Assembly: GCA_964574985.1 (NCBI GenBank) | Contig: CAZNPH010000007.1 | Span: 62,001 to 126,000, forward strand | Length of the DNA stretch: 64,000 nt | Source: CAZNPH01 sp964574985 | Lineage (GTDB): Bacteria; Bacteroidota; Bacteroidia; Bacteroidales; SM23-62 | Direction: 5' to 3' | Part shown: positions 36,377-47,600 of the stretch, in pieces | Layout of the letters: the number at the start of each line of letters is the position of its first letter | Position numbering within the stretch: position 1 is the stretch's first letter | The notes under the pieces: generated by a model | What the model saw: the letters and a program-made list of their open reading frames with translations, nothing else | Told to the model about the DNA's origin: nothing | Databases searched by the model: none | Translations under genes and position numbers: made by a program

Positions 36377-37240
36377 ATGAGACAACTCAAAATCATCAAG
36401 CAAGTCACCAACCGTGAAACCCCCTCCCTGGATAAATACCTTCATGAGATCGGCAAGGTAGACCTGATCTCTGCAGAGGAAGAGGTTGAGCTGGCAAGAA
36501 GGATCCGGACAGGAGACAACACAGCACTGGAAAAACTCATCAAGGCCAACCTGCGGTTCGTGGTTTCCGTCTCCAAACAATACCAGAACCAGGGGCTGAG
36601 TCTGCCCGACCTGATCAACGAAGGCAACCTGGGACTGATCAAGGCCGCCCAGCGGTTCGATGAAACACGCGGATTCAAGTTCATCTCCTATGCCGTCTGG
36701 TGGATCAGACAATCCATTTTACAGGCACTTGCCGAACAGGCACGGATCGTCCGTCTGCCGCTCAACAAGATCGGTTCCATCAACAAGATCAACAAAACCT
36801 TTTCCGAACTCGAACAGAAATTCGAAAGGGAACCTTCCATCCTGGAGATCGCACAGGCCCTCGAACTCATGCCCGGGGATGTGAAAGAAGCCATAAGAAG
36901 TTCCGGCCGCCATGTGTCCATGGATGCTCCCCTGAATGACGGAGAGGACAGTACCATGTATGACGTCCTGCTGAACCAGGACACCCCAAGTCCGGATAAG
37001 AGTCTGCTCAACGACTCCCTCAGAAGAGAGATCGAAAGAGCCCTGTCCACCCTGACCCACAGGGAAGCATCCATCATCAAGCTCTACTTCGGGCTCAACG
37101 GAAAACATCCCCATACCCTGGAAGAGATCGGGGAAGAATTCAACCTTACCCGGGAAAGGGTCCGCCAGATCAAGGAAAAAGCCATCAAGAGGCTGAAACA
37201 CACCACACGGAGCAATATCCTCAAAAGCTACCTCGGATAA
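36377..37240 (+). CDS. rpoD: Primary RNA polymerase sigma factor (sigma-70 / RpoD)
   Basis: Housekeeping sigma factor of the Bacteroidota type, 287 residues, lacking region 1.1. It begins MRQLKIIKQVTNRETPSLDKYL (region 1.2) and continues with region 2 (LRFVVSVSKQYQNQGLSLPD, FDETRGFKFISYAVWWIRQSI), region 3 (VRLPLNKIGSINK, then PSILEIAQAL) and region 4 (EEFNLTRERVRQIKEKAIKRL, the -33-recognition helix-turn-helix). The length and N-terminus match the sigma that reads TTTG / TAnnTTTG promoters, which agrees with the promoters proposed in this window. Confidence 0.95.
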   Translation: MRQLKIIKQVTNRETPSLDKYLHEIGKVDLISAEEEVELARRIRTGDNTALEKLIKANLRFVVSVSKQYQNQGLSLPDLINEGNLGLIKAAQRFDETRGFKFISYAVWWIRQSILQALAEQARIVRLPLNKIGSINKINKTFSELEQKFEREPSILEIAQALELMPGDVKEAIRSSGRHVSMDAPLNDGEDSTMYDVLLNQDTPSPDKSLLNDSLRREIERALSTLTHREASIIKLYFGLNGKHPHTLEEIGEEFNLTRERVRQIKEKAIKRLKHTTRSNILKSYLG

Positions 37241-37356
37241 ACATTATGTGCATGAAGGCAAAAGGCCTGATGAATACAGCAGGATCACCAATTTTATATT
37301 TTTTTGTAACTTGAGTTGATATTCACCGTAACCTTTTGTAAAAATACGATCCTGTC

Positions 37357-39891
37357 ATGTGGAAAAGTATATATCTATCATTCATCCTGGTCATGCTTGC
37401 CCTGCATCTGGGTGCCCAGGAAAAACGTCTGGCCCTTGTTATCGGCAACGGGGATTATGAACATGCGACCACCCTTCTGAATCCTTCCAATGATGCCCAG
37501 GCCATGGCAGAAACTCTGGAACTGCTGGGTTTTAAAGTACAGAAATCAATCAACTGCACACAGAAGGAAATGAAAAAGGCCATTGATTATTTCGGAGAAT
37601 ATCTGAAAAAATATGATGTCGGACTGTTCTTTTTTGCCGGACACGGTGTTCAGGTAAACGGCTACAATTACCTGATCCCCGTTGACGCCAGGATCGCTTC
37701 CGAAGGGGATGTCGAGTATGATTGCATCAATGCCGGGCGCATGCTGACCAAAATGGAAGCTTCCGGTGCCGCCACCAACATCGTGATCATGGATGCCTGC
37801 CGCAACAATCCCTTTGAAGTAAGCTGGACCCGGAGTTTGTCTAACCAGGGACTCGCCTACATGGAAGCACCTACCGGTTCGCTAATCGCGTATTCCACCT
37901 CTCCCGGTAATACCGCATCCGACGGATCCGGCAAAAACAGTCTGTACACCGAAAGTCTGCTTGCCCACATCGGTGACCCTGAACTGAACATCCTGCAGAT
38001 TTTTCAGCAAACCCGGAAAAGGGTCAGGGAACTGTCCAACGATCAACAGATCCCCTGGGAATCCACATCACTGATCGATGATTTCTACTTCAACCAGAAA
38101 GAATCGGGGATCATCACCCGTGTTTCCGGACAAACCAAACCCGCTCCAAAAAGAAAAACCGCTGCCGCCAGAAGTACTTCCTACATCGTTCAGGAGCTCA
38201 GTGAGAACGGAGACATCACCTGGGCAGAAGGAGCGGGTGAATCCCTCTTTGATGCCGACAAGACTGCAAAGGAAAAACTGAACAACAAGGTAAGGAACAT
38301 GTTTGCAGACAAACTCAGCAGCAAATACACCGAAAAATATTCCATCTCCCCCCTGGTCATCGAGCAATTCCTGAACCAGCACATTGCCGAACTTCAGGCC
38401 TTCATTGCCAGAAGAACCTACCAAACAGGCGACACCCACCACATCCTGAGATATATACCGGATGCAGAGCTTGATAAATTCCTCCGCATCAAAGAACAAA
38501 GGATTCATGCATTCTGGGAAAACGGCAATGAATCGGAAGAAATGAACAAGATCGGCGATGCGCTCAAATACTATTACTGGGCTTATGTACTGACCCTGGC
38601 CCATCCCTTGCAGGAAAACATCACCGTCGGCCATACAGGTTCCAACGCAGCCGTGGTTATCGACCGGAAAATCAAAAAGCTTCTTTCCGGTATATCCTAT
38701 GGCATCACGGATTCATCCATGACCACCGATGGCATGAAAAGGTTTTTCATTGTGTTTGAATACAATCAAAAACCGTTACAAAGCATTGATTTCCGTTACT
38801 GGAACGGGGTGGCCTGGTCGGAGATCAATTGCATCAATAACGGGGTCGGAATGATCGATGTCTATCCCGAATACAACATCAGCGACATCAAGATCGACAT
38901 TGAATACAAATACCTGAACAAGGCCAAATTCGATAAAACCCTGCACCAATTTGTTAAAATACTGGATTACAACCGGTTCAATACACTTTGTGAATCTTCA
39001 ACCGCTCCTCCTGCTGCATCCCTGCAAGCCGTTGAGACGGACCCGGACTTCAGACCGGAAAATCCTGAAGCATTCCGGGACATTGTGGATAAATTGGTCG
39101 AGCGGGTCAGTAACCGGGATAAATCATATGATCCCGGATTTTTCACCATGGAGGGATATGAGACCTACAAGAAACTCCTTCTTTACGCCAATGCTTCTTT
39201 TTTCCCGGGTGCCGTTGATTACAGCGTAATGGAATTCAACGGGGAAAAATACATCAGGGGTCTTCCCGTCAAGTTCAATGCCCGCAACAACAATGTTGAC
39301 TTTGTGGAAAAACTGTCCATCCGGCTGGATCCAAACAACCGGATCAACGGCATTTCATTCACCCTGAGCGATGCAGCCGCCATTGATATCATGAAAAAAA
39401 CCAGATGGCCCGATGAGAGCAAATGGCTTATCATCAACTTTCTGGAAAGCTATAAAACCGCATATGCACTGGAACGCTATGATTATATCGATAAGATCTT
39501 TTCTGAGAATGCCCTGATCATTGTCGGCCAGCGGGTTCAGGAAGCCGAATTGCAGGATGCAACCCGGTATTCCCTTTCCGGCGAAAAATACAAACTCACC
39601 CGGCTGACCAAGGAACAATACATGTACCGGTTGAGGCGGGTGTTCGATAAGAATGAATTCATCAACATCCAGTTCGAACACAACATTGTCAAGAAAAGAG
39701 ACACTGCAAGCGATATATACGGGATCAATATCAAGCAGAATTATTTCTCCTCCACGTACGCCGACCAGGGCTATCTTTTCCTGATGGTCGACATGGCCAA
39801 TTATGAAAATCCGGTCATTCATGTACGGGCATGGCAACCGGACAAGTTTGAGGACGGACATGTGATCGGATTATCCGACTTCACTTATTAG
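37357..39891 (+). CDS. Secreted caspase-like (peptidase C14/metacaspase fold) protein
   Basis: An 844-residue exported protein with an N-terminal signal peptide (ending LGAQEK). The peptidase domain spans about residues 24-250. The catalytic His is near 96 in FFFAGHGVQ and the catalytic Cys near 148 in IMDACRNNPF, the dyad of caspase-fold enzymes, so it is likely active against a basic or acidic residue not predictable here. A region resembling LPP20-type lipoprotein domains follows (SLFDADKTAKEKLNNKVRN, about 310-385). The rest (about 400-844) has no family I recognise, though the part near 710-800 looks like an NTF2/DUF-type alpha-beta domain. The stop overlaps the stop of the convergent PEGA-protein gene by 4 nt. 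Confidence 0.88.
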   Translation: MWKSIYLSFILVMLALHLGAQEKRLALVIGNGDYEHATTLLNPSNDAQAMAETLELLGFKVQKSINCTQKEMKKAIDYFGEYLKKYDVGLFFFAGHGVQVNGYNYLIPVDARIASEGDVEYDCINAGRMLTKMEASGAATNIVIMDACRNNPFEVSWTRSLSNQGLAYMEAPTGSLIAYSTSPGNTASDGSGKNSLYTESLLAHIGDPELNILQIFQQTRKRVRELSNDQQIPWESTSLIDDFYFNQKESGIITRVSGQTKPAPKRKTAAARSTSYIVQELSENGDITWAEGAGESLFDADKTAKEKLNNKVRNMFADKLSSKYTEKYSISPLVIEQFLNQHIAELQAFIARRTYQTGDTHHILRYIPDAELDKFLRIKEQRIHAFWENGNESEEMNKIGDALKYYYWAYVLTLAHPLQENITVGHTGSNAAVVIDRKIKKLLSGISYGITDSSMTTDGMKRFFIVFEYNQKPLQSIDFRYWNGVAWSEINCINNGVGMIDVYPEYNISDIKIDIEYKYLNKAKFDKTLHQFVKILDYNRFNTLCESSTAPPAASLQAVETDPDFRPENPEAFRDIVDKLVERVSNRDKSYDPGFFTMEGYETYKKLLLYANASFFPGAVDYSVMEFNGEKYIRGLPVKFNARNNNVDFVEKLSIRLDPNNRINGISFTLSDAAAIDIMKKTRWPDESKWLIINFLESYKTAYALERYDYIDKIFSENALIIVGQRVQEAELQDATRYSLSGEKYKLTRLTKEQYMYRLRRVFDKNEFINIQFEHNIVKKRDTASDIYGINIKQNYFSSTYADQGYLFLMVDMANYENPVIHVRAWQPDKFEDGHVIGLSDFTY

Positions 39892-41609
39892 AAACGAACA
39901 TCCAGAGAAGCTCCCAGGGAATTGAACCCGGCAGAAGGGGTAATCCTGTATGTTGTATTTCCGATCTGACCGGAAGGAACTGCTTCATGAAATTTTGCAA
40001 AAGCAACGGCATCAATCATATTCAGGAACCAGACGCCGGCTGTAACCCCGATGCAAATATCCCGGATCTGCACCGCATCCTGATATGATTGCCATTTGTC
40101 ATCCATATCTGTCCGTTTATTATCAATGAGAGATACCACGGTTTCACCCTTATATGCCTCTCTTGCATCGGTGTATGATCTGGCCAGTTCTTCTGCCTGG
40201 TAAATGGTATAACCGGTTGCTGCAGACCCCACAAGTCCGGCAAACAGGAAAAAACCGCTTGCAACACCCCGTTGTGCATAAAACTGACCCAGTCCGGGAA
40301 AAAGCGTGGATAAAAAGAAGGCCGAAGTCCTGTTGAACCTTTTGGTCTTAAGGGACATGGAAAGAAAAATCGTTTTGGCATCCGCCACCACGAATGTTGT
40401 ATCCTTTTCCAGGTAACCTTTCATGGAAGCCTCAAGTGTATACTCCCCCACAGGGATGTACATTTGCCTGCTCCCTTTCCATTCCAATTCCCTGAAAGAC
40501 TGATCAATATTCAGAGTAATGTTTTTTTTGACCATTTTGATCCCGGCATCTTCCGGAACCGAAACAAATGAAAGATCCCCCATCTGAGGCTCCAGTTCGA
40601 TATCCATGCTCAGGGTATCTCCCCTTGGAATGGAAAAGGTTTCGGAAAATATCCTGTACCTTGGTTTGGCAACCTGGATATTGTGAGCCGTTCTTGCATT
40701 CAGTTCAACGACTTTTTGAACGGACTGTTCTCCATCGATGATCACCTGCGTTCCTGGAGGAATAATTTTTGTTTCCAGCCATCCCGTATTTCTCAGCAAC
40801 TCAAATTCAAAGATATTTTGGACATCCGGATCAAAAACAATGGTTGTGTCAATGGTTTGGTAGTCCTTCAAACTGATTTGCAGACGATATTCCCCCGGGA
40901 AAAAATAACCCGAAAAATCCGTATAACCCACATGTTCTCCATCCAGCAGCAGTATCGCCTTTTTTGGTTTGCTGTTTATCTTTAAAATATCCTGCCTGGT
41001 ACGCTCGAGTGCATATGTGAAATACAGGTTCGAACTGTTCACCGTAATGGTATCATAAAGGGTATGGTATCCCAGCTTTTCAATCCTTATGGGATATTCC
41101 CCGGGCGGCAAATCCGGCACGGTGGAATTTGTCTGATTTTTCCCATCATTGATCCACAGGTCTGCCTCCACATCACCCGTGTTGACCACGATGGGGAAAA
41201 GCTGATCAGACTTCAGTTCTAGCGAATATACCGTACTTCTTTCCAGTTCCATGGGCAAGGGATAAGCCAGCATGGGCATCCCCTCTACAGACAACTTCAG
41301 CTGGGTTGTGCCTTCCGGGACCCAGGCCCATATGACCCCCGTTCGTAACTCTTCCTTCTCAACGCCCCTGTTGCCGCTGATCTCCACATTGCTGAGCCCT
41401 GTATATATCTTGATCAGTGCGCAGGGATCCCCGTTCACATCCAGCACCTGGTTCTCACGCGCGGATACATCGGTCATGTTCTCCCGGAAATTCCCTACAG
41501 AAAGCTCCTGCCCCCTGACTTGCAGAAAAAATCCTGCAAAGATCAAAAAAAAAGATGTTATAAAACATCCTCGTGCTCGTACGGAAAAAAATTTGAATAA
41601 ACATTCCAC
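39888..41609 (-). CDS. PEGA-domain surface/envelope protein with a TM2-like hairpin
   Basis: Function unknown. The 573-residue protein starts at a GTG (41609) followed by a signal-like hydrophobic stretch (CFITSFFLIFAGFFLQVRGQ). Several PEGA-like beta modules follow between about 150 and 440, recognised by phrases such as LPPGEYPIRIEKLGYHT, YFFPGEYRLQISLKDYQT and IPVGEYTLEASMKGYLEKDTT. The C-terminal quarter has hydrophobic segments with LFPGLGQFYAQRGVASGFF, resembling the PGLGQFY motif of TM2-type proteins, and ends in strands. It begins 22 nt after the giant gene on the same strand, so it is probably the last gene of that operon, and it converges on the caspase-like gene. Confidence 0.8.
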   Translation of the reverse strand: MECLFKFFSVRARGCFITSFFLIFAGFFLQVRGQELSVGNFRENMTDVSARENQVLDVNGDPCALIKIYTGLSNVEISGNRGVEKEELRTGVIWAWVPEGTTQLKLSVEGMPMLAYPLPMELERSTVYSLELKSDQLFPIVVNTGDVEADLWINDGKNQTNSTVPDLPPGEYPIRIEKLGYHTLYDTITVNSSNLYFTYALERTRQDILKINSKPKKAILLLDGEHVGYTDFSGYFFPGEYRLQISLKDYQTIDTTIVFDPDVQNIFEFELLRNTGWLETKIIPPGTQVIIDGEQSVQKVVELNARTAHNIQVAKPRYRIFSETFSIPRGDTLSMDIELEPQMGDLSFVSVPEDAGIKMVKKNITLNIDQSFRELEWKGSRQMYIPVGEYTLEASMKGYLEKDTTFVVADAKTIFLSMSLKTKRFNRTSAFFLSTLFPGLGQFYAQRGVASGFFLFAGLVGSAATGYTIYQAEELARSYTDAREAYKGETVVSLIDNKRTDMDDKWQSYQDAVQIRDICIGVTAGVWFLNMIDAVAFAKFHEAVPSGQIGNTTYRITPSAGFNSLGASLDVRF

Positions 41610-41631
41610 GAATTTTGCAAATTACAAATTT

Positions 41632-44600
41632 TTATTCCTTAACAATGATCCTGTTAAATACTTCTTTTCCCCTGGTAACCTGAAAAAGCAGGATCCCGCT
41701 TTTGCAGTTCCCGATATGGATTTCTTCAATCCGGTTAATTAGCTTCTTCAGCATGATAATTCGGCCCTGACTGTCAATGACCCTGAGCGACGCAGGAGCG
41801 CCGTTGCTGCCCGGATCGATCCATACCCTGTCACCTGCAGGATTCGGATAGATCTTTATATCATCCGGCCTGCTGAATTTCACCATCCCCGACTCACTGC
41901 CTGACTTTTTACAGTGTGCTTCATAGCGGACGGACGGCAGGGAATGCTTCTCATTGATCACGTTGAAACGCAACACCGCCAGATATTCCCGGGCGAGACC
42001 ACGAACCACACCCAGCAAGCCTGCAAAAACTTCCAGTTGCCCCTTCTCCTCATCGTTTCTGATGAATTGCAAACCTTTATGCTCACTGATCAGAGGCATG
42101 CGGATGTCCTCATATTGCAGGGCTGTATAATCATAGCATATGATCAATGCATTGCTGGTCAGATTCCCTTCTCCACTGATCACAAACCTGAGTTCAAGCA
42201 TATGTTCATGGTCAATATACTCTGCAGAACCGCCTACCCTCCAGTTTGCATCCGGATCAATGCCGGAAGAAACCATGGTTTCTTCTTTCATCCAGCCGCT
42301 TTTACAGGGCCCGTTGTAATGATCCCACAAAAGTGCAAATACCATGATATCCTCAAAGTCCAGCAAACCATCAGGCATAACCACAAAATCGGGAGCCACG
42401 CCCGTGGAAGGAGCCAGCTCGTAATGGAAATGCTCCGCCCTCCATTCCATCACCAGCGAATCAATATCCTCCTGCCCTATCCCGCCGTCACCATTGTAAT
42501 CACCGATGGGCGGCAGAAAAACGCTTGCTTCTGCAGTTTGCCCTTCAGTGACTTCAATACTGTCCGAATAGCTGAAATGACCGCGTTTTCTAATATTGAA
42601 GGGATGTTTCCCTTCCACGATCATATAAGGCCCTGCCTGACCGCTTTCATCGGTTATGCCAAGCAACTGGCTTCCGGCTCCCACTGAATATCCTGCATTT
42701 GGTAAGCCGTTCATATCCTGTCCGGCAACGTTCAAAAGGACCCATCCGGTCGGTTTATCGGTTGTGGTAAAACTGAATAATTCACTTTCGGTTGTATTGC
42801 CATAACTGTCGGTTGCAATCACCCTCCAGTAATAAGTGGCATTTTCCGAAAGACCGGTCAGAATCCAGAAAGTATCTTTGTAAGCGGACTGCAATTCAGT
42901 GGGGGGATCGTTCACACCGAAAAACATATCGAATGCAATTGAATCATTTTCATCATCAGATGCGGTCCATGTAAGCATAATCTCAGGAGTTATATCGCTT
43001 GCCAGGTCAGGCGGATGGAGCAAGGTGATCACCGGCGGATCATTTATCCAGGAAGTAAACTCATTTACAGGGCTTTCTGTGGTGTTCCCGTATGAATCCC
43101 CCGCAACCACACGCCAGTAATATGTGGTGGCAGACTGAAGTGTGGGAAGCAAGTAAGAAGTATCCGTCTGGCCTGTTGAAACCGGCGGCGGATCATGTCC
43201 GGTACCAAAATATACATCATATGACAATACATCCCCCTCACGATCATTGGAGCTCCAAATCAACCGGATTCCTGTTGTATCCAAATCACAGTCCAGATCA
43301 ATCGGAAAAATCAATGAAAGTTCGGGAGACATGTTGTTTGTCAGATTTGCGCGGATATACAATGCAGTATCCTGTGAGCCTATATACAATATCAGCGAAT
43401 CCCTGTATAGACCCAGTGGATTATCCGTATCAAAAAATAACTGAACAGCCAAAGTATCCCCCGGGTACAGGGTATCCGGCTGGACGGAACAATCAAACGG
43501 GAGCTGCAGTATAGAAATACTGTCCAGAACAAATTCCCGTATACCGTTATTCCTGATGTAAATGTTTCGATCGACAACACCCGTACTGAGCAGAACATTG
43601 CCAAAATCCGTTTCGCCCGAAATTGCCAAATCGGACAAATAGTCAATATCCCTGATACACCGAACAGAAAAACCGTACTCCTTACCGTTGAGGTTCCTGC
43701 TTACATCGATGTAATGGTAGTGTATGCGCCAGCCCCAGGCGTTACTGGTATCGTTCTCTGCAGCACTCCACCAGTGACCGTCGTAACCAACGTCGTAGAA
43801 ATAACCACTGCCGCTACGGTGGCCACCCGGAAGGGCTGAAAAAAAGCTCTTGTTATTGGAAGACTGGTCATGGCCAACGGTGCCGGCTACATCATAATTA
43901 TTCCAGAGCCCTGAATTATCAGCCAGTGATTTTGCAATATCATTTCCACTTCCTTCGTACCCGTATCCATTGTCTCGTAGCCAGGTTTCAAGTTCAGTCC
44001 ATTCTGCATCACTGGGCAGGTGCCAGCCAGCAGGACATGCCCCCTGAACGTTCGATGGATTGCTGCTGCTGCTGGAAGCTCCTCCCATGGCTGCATTCCA
44101 GTTATACAATACTCCATAAGTCTTATAAGTAATGGTGTCTTTGGCATATTCTACATTCGTACTGTTATAACCATATACATAATAAAAAGCATCATCTTCC
44201 CGGCCAGTATCCCCGGATCCTTCTTCGGGCGGACTGATTTCCGGCAGATATGCAAGATTTTCAGCCATCCAGGTCTGGTCACCAATGGTTACGTATTTAT
44301 ATTCATTGCCGTCACGGGAATCGGTGAAGGTCCGGAACCTGGTTGTGAATCTTTTCACCGGACCGTTGCTTGTGTTGCCAGAGCTGTCTGTGGCCGCTAC
44401 CTTCCAGAAATAATCAGTTTGATATCTCAGCGTGTCAATAAAAAGAACAGTATCGGAATAATCCGTCAGGACAATATCAGGGGGATCTGACCTTCCGAAG
44501 TACACATCATACGTAACAGGCTCATCTTCATCATCGCTTGCACTCCATGCCAGTTCAATGCCCAGGGGGACATCCGTACTGTCATGATCCGGCCCCGCTA

Positions 44601-47600
44601 TATGAAGCACGGGAGGATCATTCATGCCTGTAGAAAAACTCATAAAATCCGACTGACGTATATTCCCGGCTTTATCAGAAGATTCTATCCACCAGTAGTA
44701 TGTACGTTCATATTGCAGGGTATCCGGACATACAATGAAATTTGTCTCGAAAGTACTGTCTGAAGCAACCACTGATGTGTCCCCGGAAGTGCCGAATCCC
44801 AGTTCATAATATATTTTATCATTGTCATCATTGAAAATATTCCATTCCAGGCAAATCCTTATGCCGGTTTCGGCAGCGGAATTCTCAGGCCGGAGGACAG
44901 TGATCAGCGGAGCCTGATCGGTGGTTGTGTAGAAATACCGTATTTTACTTGCGGACTCATTGCCGTATGTATCCTTGGCAACCACTTTCCAGTAATAATT
45001 CGTCTCCCAGTCAAGTGTATCGATCACCAGACTGTCAAAGACATAAGCGGGCAATGCCGGGTTACCCATTCCGGCAAGGTCATCAGAAAAATAGACGTCA
45101 TAACGAATCTCTTCCCCCTCATCATCATAGGCATTCCATGCAAGCTCAACGGTCAACGGCACTTTTGTGCTGTCTTCCGGGCCTTCCAGTATCAAGAAAG
45201 GCGCATCATTATAACCGGTATTGAAGGATCTGGTTTCACTTTCTGTAATGTTCTTTCCATCCGTGGCCGTTATTTTCCAGAAATAGAATTCTCCGTAACC
45301 CAGGGTATCGATATACAATATTGTATCAGCAAAGCCTGAAAATAAAAGGGGCGGAGGACTATTCCTGCCAAAATACACCTCATATGAAATATTTTCTCCC
45401 TCGTCATCATATCCGCGCCATTGCAATTCAATATCTATTCCTGTTTCAACAGCATCCTTATCAGGTTCCATCAAAGTCAGATCGACCGGATCGTCCGTCC
45501 ATGTGGTAAATTCAAGGATGGAACTCACGGTTGTATTGACATAAACATCCCTTGCTTCTATGCGCCAGTAATAGGTGGTGGCGGACTGAAGTGTGGGCAG
45601 CAAATAAAAAGTATCTGGCTGATCTGTTGAAATGGGCGGAGGATCAGGATCTGTACCAAAATAAACATCATACGTAATTGCCTCTCCTTCATAATCACTG
45701 CAACTCCAGGTTAACTGGTTTCCAACGGTATCCACGTCATATTCCTGATAAACCGGTGACATATCAGACAATACCGGAGGCAGATTGACGGTAAGATCCG
45801 CACTGATCCACAAAGTCGTATCCTGCAGTCCGACATACAGGGTCAAAGAGTCTTTGAAATTTCCCTGCGGATTGTCTGTATTCAGGATCAGTTGCACAGC
45901 CAGCGAATCCCCCGGCATTACCTGGCCTGGTTGTACAGAACAATTAAACGGTGATTGCATTTCAGAAACACTGTCCAGCATAAATTCCCGTATACCGTTA
46001 TTCCTGATGTAAATGGTTCGATCGACAACACCCGTACTGAGCAGAACATTGCCAAAATCCGTTTCGCCCGAAATTGCCAAATCGGACAAATAGTCAATAT
46101 CCCTGATACACCGAACAGAAAAACCGTACTCCTTACCGTTGAGGTTCCTGCTTACATCGATGTAATGGTAGTGTATGCGCCAGCCCCAGGCGTTACTGGT
46201 ATCGTTCTCTGCAGCACTCCACCAGTGACCGTCGTAACCAACGTCGTAGAAATAACCACTGCCGCTACGGTGGCCACCCGGAAGGGCTGAAAAAAAGCTC
46301 TTGTTATTGGAAGACTGGTCATGGCCAACGGTGCCGGCTACATCATAATTATTCCAGAGCCCTGAATTATCAGCCAGTGATTTTGCAATATCATTTCCAC
46401 TTCCTTCGTACCCGTATCCATTGTCTCGTAGCCAGGTTTCAAGTTCAGTCCATTCTGCATCACTGGGCAGGTGCCAGCCAGCAGGACATGCCCCCTGAAC
46501 GTTCGATGGATTGCTGCTGCTGCTGGAAGCTCCTCCCATGGCTGCATTCCAGTTATACAATACTCCATAAGTCTTATAAGTAATGGTGTCTTTGGCATAT
46601 TCTACATTCGTACTGTTATAACCATATACATAATAAAAAGCTTCATCTTCCCGGCCAGTATCCCCGGATCCTTCTTCGGGCGGACTGACTTCAGGGAGAT
46701 ATTTCAGATTTTCTGCCATCCAGGTCTGGTCCCCAATGGTAACAATGGCATATTCACTACCGTCACGGGGATCAGTAAAAATACCTTCCCTGGATACCGT
46801 AAAACGGTATACCGGACTTGTGAGGGTATGCCCGCTCTGATCCATTGCAGCAATCTTCCAGTAAATTGTGTCTCCAAGGATCAGATCACTGACATTCCAG
46901 TCTGTAACGGTCAGACCGGTTCCAACCAACGGAGGAGGGGATGATTTTCCGAGAAACAGATCATATGTCAGTGTATCCCCCCCGGGATGGGTACAATTCC
47001 ATTGAACAATTGTATCACCGGGTAAAATTCCAAAATCCGCGTCAGGAATATTCACCGGTTGGGGAATGGTTGGATACCACCCCTCCATGAGGACCTGTAC
47101 ATCACTGATAATTTCCATCAAATATGCAGCTCCTGAATAGGCATTCATGGCAGGCACATTGATATAGTATACCTGTCCGGCACTGACCCCGATGGTTGAA
47201 CTGACCGCAGATGATCCGTCCCGGATATCATATGACATGATCGAAGCCACTTCCGAACCACTTGGATTGTAAATTCGGACAGTTGATAACCCGTCCTCAA
47301 CCGTATAGCTGTCCGCGGGATCGGTTATCTTTAGCTGAAAAGTGCCCGACCCATAAAATTCGACGGCATACCAGTCCTCAGCATCCCGGTTGTATCCCAC
47401 GAATGAATACAGTGAATCACGGTACAGAAGATAAGCGCCTGCCCGTGAATTATTGGGTTCCGGAATATCGTTTACCTGTATGGTGTCAATATTGAATATC
47501 AACCGGTAAGGGACATGATCATCGATCAGCTCAGGGCATATTCTAATATAATACGTTTCATCGGAATACAACATAATTTTCGATGAAGTATATGCTTCAC

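Noticed and set aside
37241..37356. Promoter of the caspase-like gene (TTTTTTTG and TAACCTTTTG)
   Set aside because: The second box does not fit TAnnTTTG and its spacing to the first is uncertain, so I did not list it.
43887..46598. Duplicate short frames (86, 68 and 156-157 residues) inside the giant gene
   Set aside because: They occur twice only because the FISUMP DNA is duplicated; they are out-of-frame or antisense shadows.
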